Shown here piece by piece: positions 5,287-5,591 of a stretch of 5,591 bases of DNA. The DNA is taken from assembly GCA_003233295.1 (NCBI GenBank), contig QILJ01000546.1, positions 1 to 5,591 on the forward strand. Direction: 5' to 3'. The notes beneath the pieces were generated by a model. That model was not told the origin of the DNA. It saw nothing but the letters and a program-made list of their open reading frames with translations, and did not search any database. Both the position numbers and the translations under genes were made by a program. The DNA is from Ignavibacteria bacterium (GTDB lineage Bacteria; Bacteroidota; Ignavibacteria; Ignavibacteriales; Melioribacteraceae). How positions within the stretch are numbered: the first letter of the stretch is position 1; each line of letters starts with the position of its first letter.

Positions 5287-5591
5287 ATGTCGGATATAAA
5301 AAAAATAATTAGAACAGAAATTACACCTCAAACTATGGTAAGCGATATGCTGGAGAATTACCCGGAGTTGGAGGATAAGCTGATAGAAATTGCGCCGATC
5401 TTTGAAAAATTAAAAAACCCGATGCTGCGTAAGACAATTGCAAAGGTTGCTAACCTTAAACAAGCTGCTACTATCGGGAATATTCCTGTCAGTGATCTGA
5501 TCAGTAAATTGAGAGAAGCAGCAGGATTGAGCGATATGAAGGTTGAGGATAGTGAAGGCACTCATCAAAGCGAAAAACCGGCATGGGTTAA
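5287..5591 (+). CDS. DUF1858 (ScdA_N-like) domain protein, N-terminal part, cut by window edge
   Basis: The first 101 residues are visible. They start MSDIKKIIRT and contain one DUF1858/ScdA_N-like domain at about 11-78: ITPQTMVSDMLENYPELEDK, then IEIAPIFEKLKNPMLRKTIA and IGNIPVSDLISKLREAAG. This small helical domain is known from the N-terminus of the iron-sulfur repair protein ScdA/RIC and from proteins near nitrogen-oxide and hybrid-cluster genes. A polar linker (84-97) then leads to KPAWV at the edge, which suggests a second domain outside the window, possibly DUF2249; that is a guess. The ATG at 5287-5289 has GAGG (5277-5280) six bases upstream, and only one base separates it from the preceding stop codon, so translation is probably coupled and the two products likely act together. 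Confidence 0.88.
   Translation, partial: MSDIKKIIRTEITPQTMVSDMLENYPELEDKLIEIAPIFEKLKNPMLRKTIAKVANLKQAATIGNIPVSDLISKLREAAGLSDMKVEDSEGTHQSEKPAWV

Overview
The window is AT-rich bacterial DNA. It shows Bacteroidota/Ignavibacteria-like traits: a -33 TTTG / -7 TAnnTTTG promoter, weak Shine-Dalgarno sites ahead of several genes, a four-helix-bundle (S23/IVP-type) gene, and GC-rich CCGCC/GGCGG hairpin elements between genes. The group assignment is an inference from style, not from a marker gene.

Two divergent transcription units flank an intergenic region at about 3705-4052. The left unit is on the minus strand and is read right to left. It is part of a bacterial microcompartment (BMC) operon: a DeoR-family regulator (2934-3704), a pentameric EutN/CcmL-type vertex protein (2599-2904), a 97-residue uncharacterised protein (2303-2596), two single-domain hexameric BMC shell proteins (2012-2290 and 1706-1999), and a CoA-acylating aldehyde dehydrogenase of the EutE/PduP family (269-1690). 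Beyond this lie a large imperfect palindrome (178-259) and the start of a four-helix-bundle gene that runs off the left edge. Together the genes encode vertex and facet shell proteins plus the core enzyme that turns a toxic aldehyde into acyl-CoA inside the shell. The signature enzyme that makes the aldehyde, the phosphotransacylase and the alcohol dehydrogenase are not in the window, so the substrate cannot be read from it. A DeoR regulator heading the operon fits a sugar-phosphate-induced compartment, for example the fucose/rhamnose aldolase (PVM-like) type, but that is inference.

The right unit is on the plus strand: a DUF438-hemerythrin-PAS protein (4053-5285), followed one base later by a DUF1858 (ScdA_N-like) protein cut by the right edge. 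It looks like a diiron/redox or nitric-oxide related pair with no obvious link to the compartment.

The most interesting points are: (1) the 97-residue protein, which joins a cargo-targeting-like amphipathic helix to a short motif resembling the N-terminus of EutT (and part of EutQ); (2) the operator-like structures between the two units, namely a TGTAAA-N4-TTTACA inverted repeat and ACGTAA direct repeats spaced by whole helical turns; and (3) the 38-bp-arm palindrome beside the four-helix-bundle gene at the end of the compartment operon.
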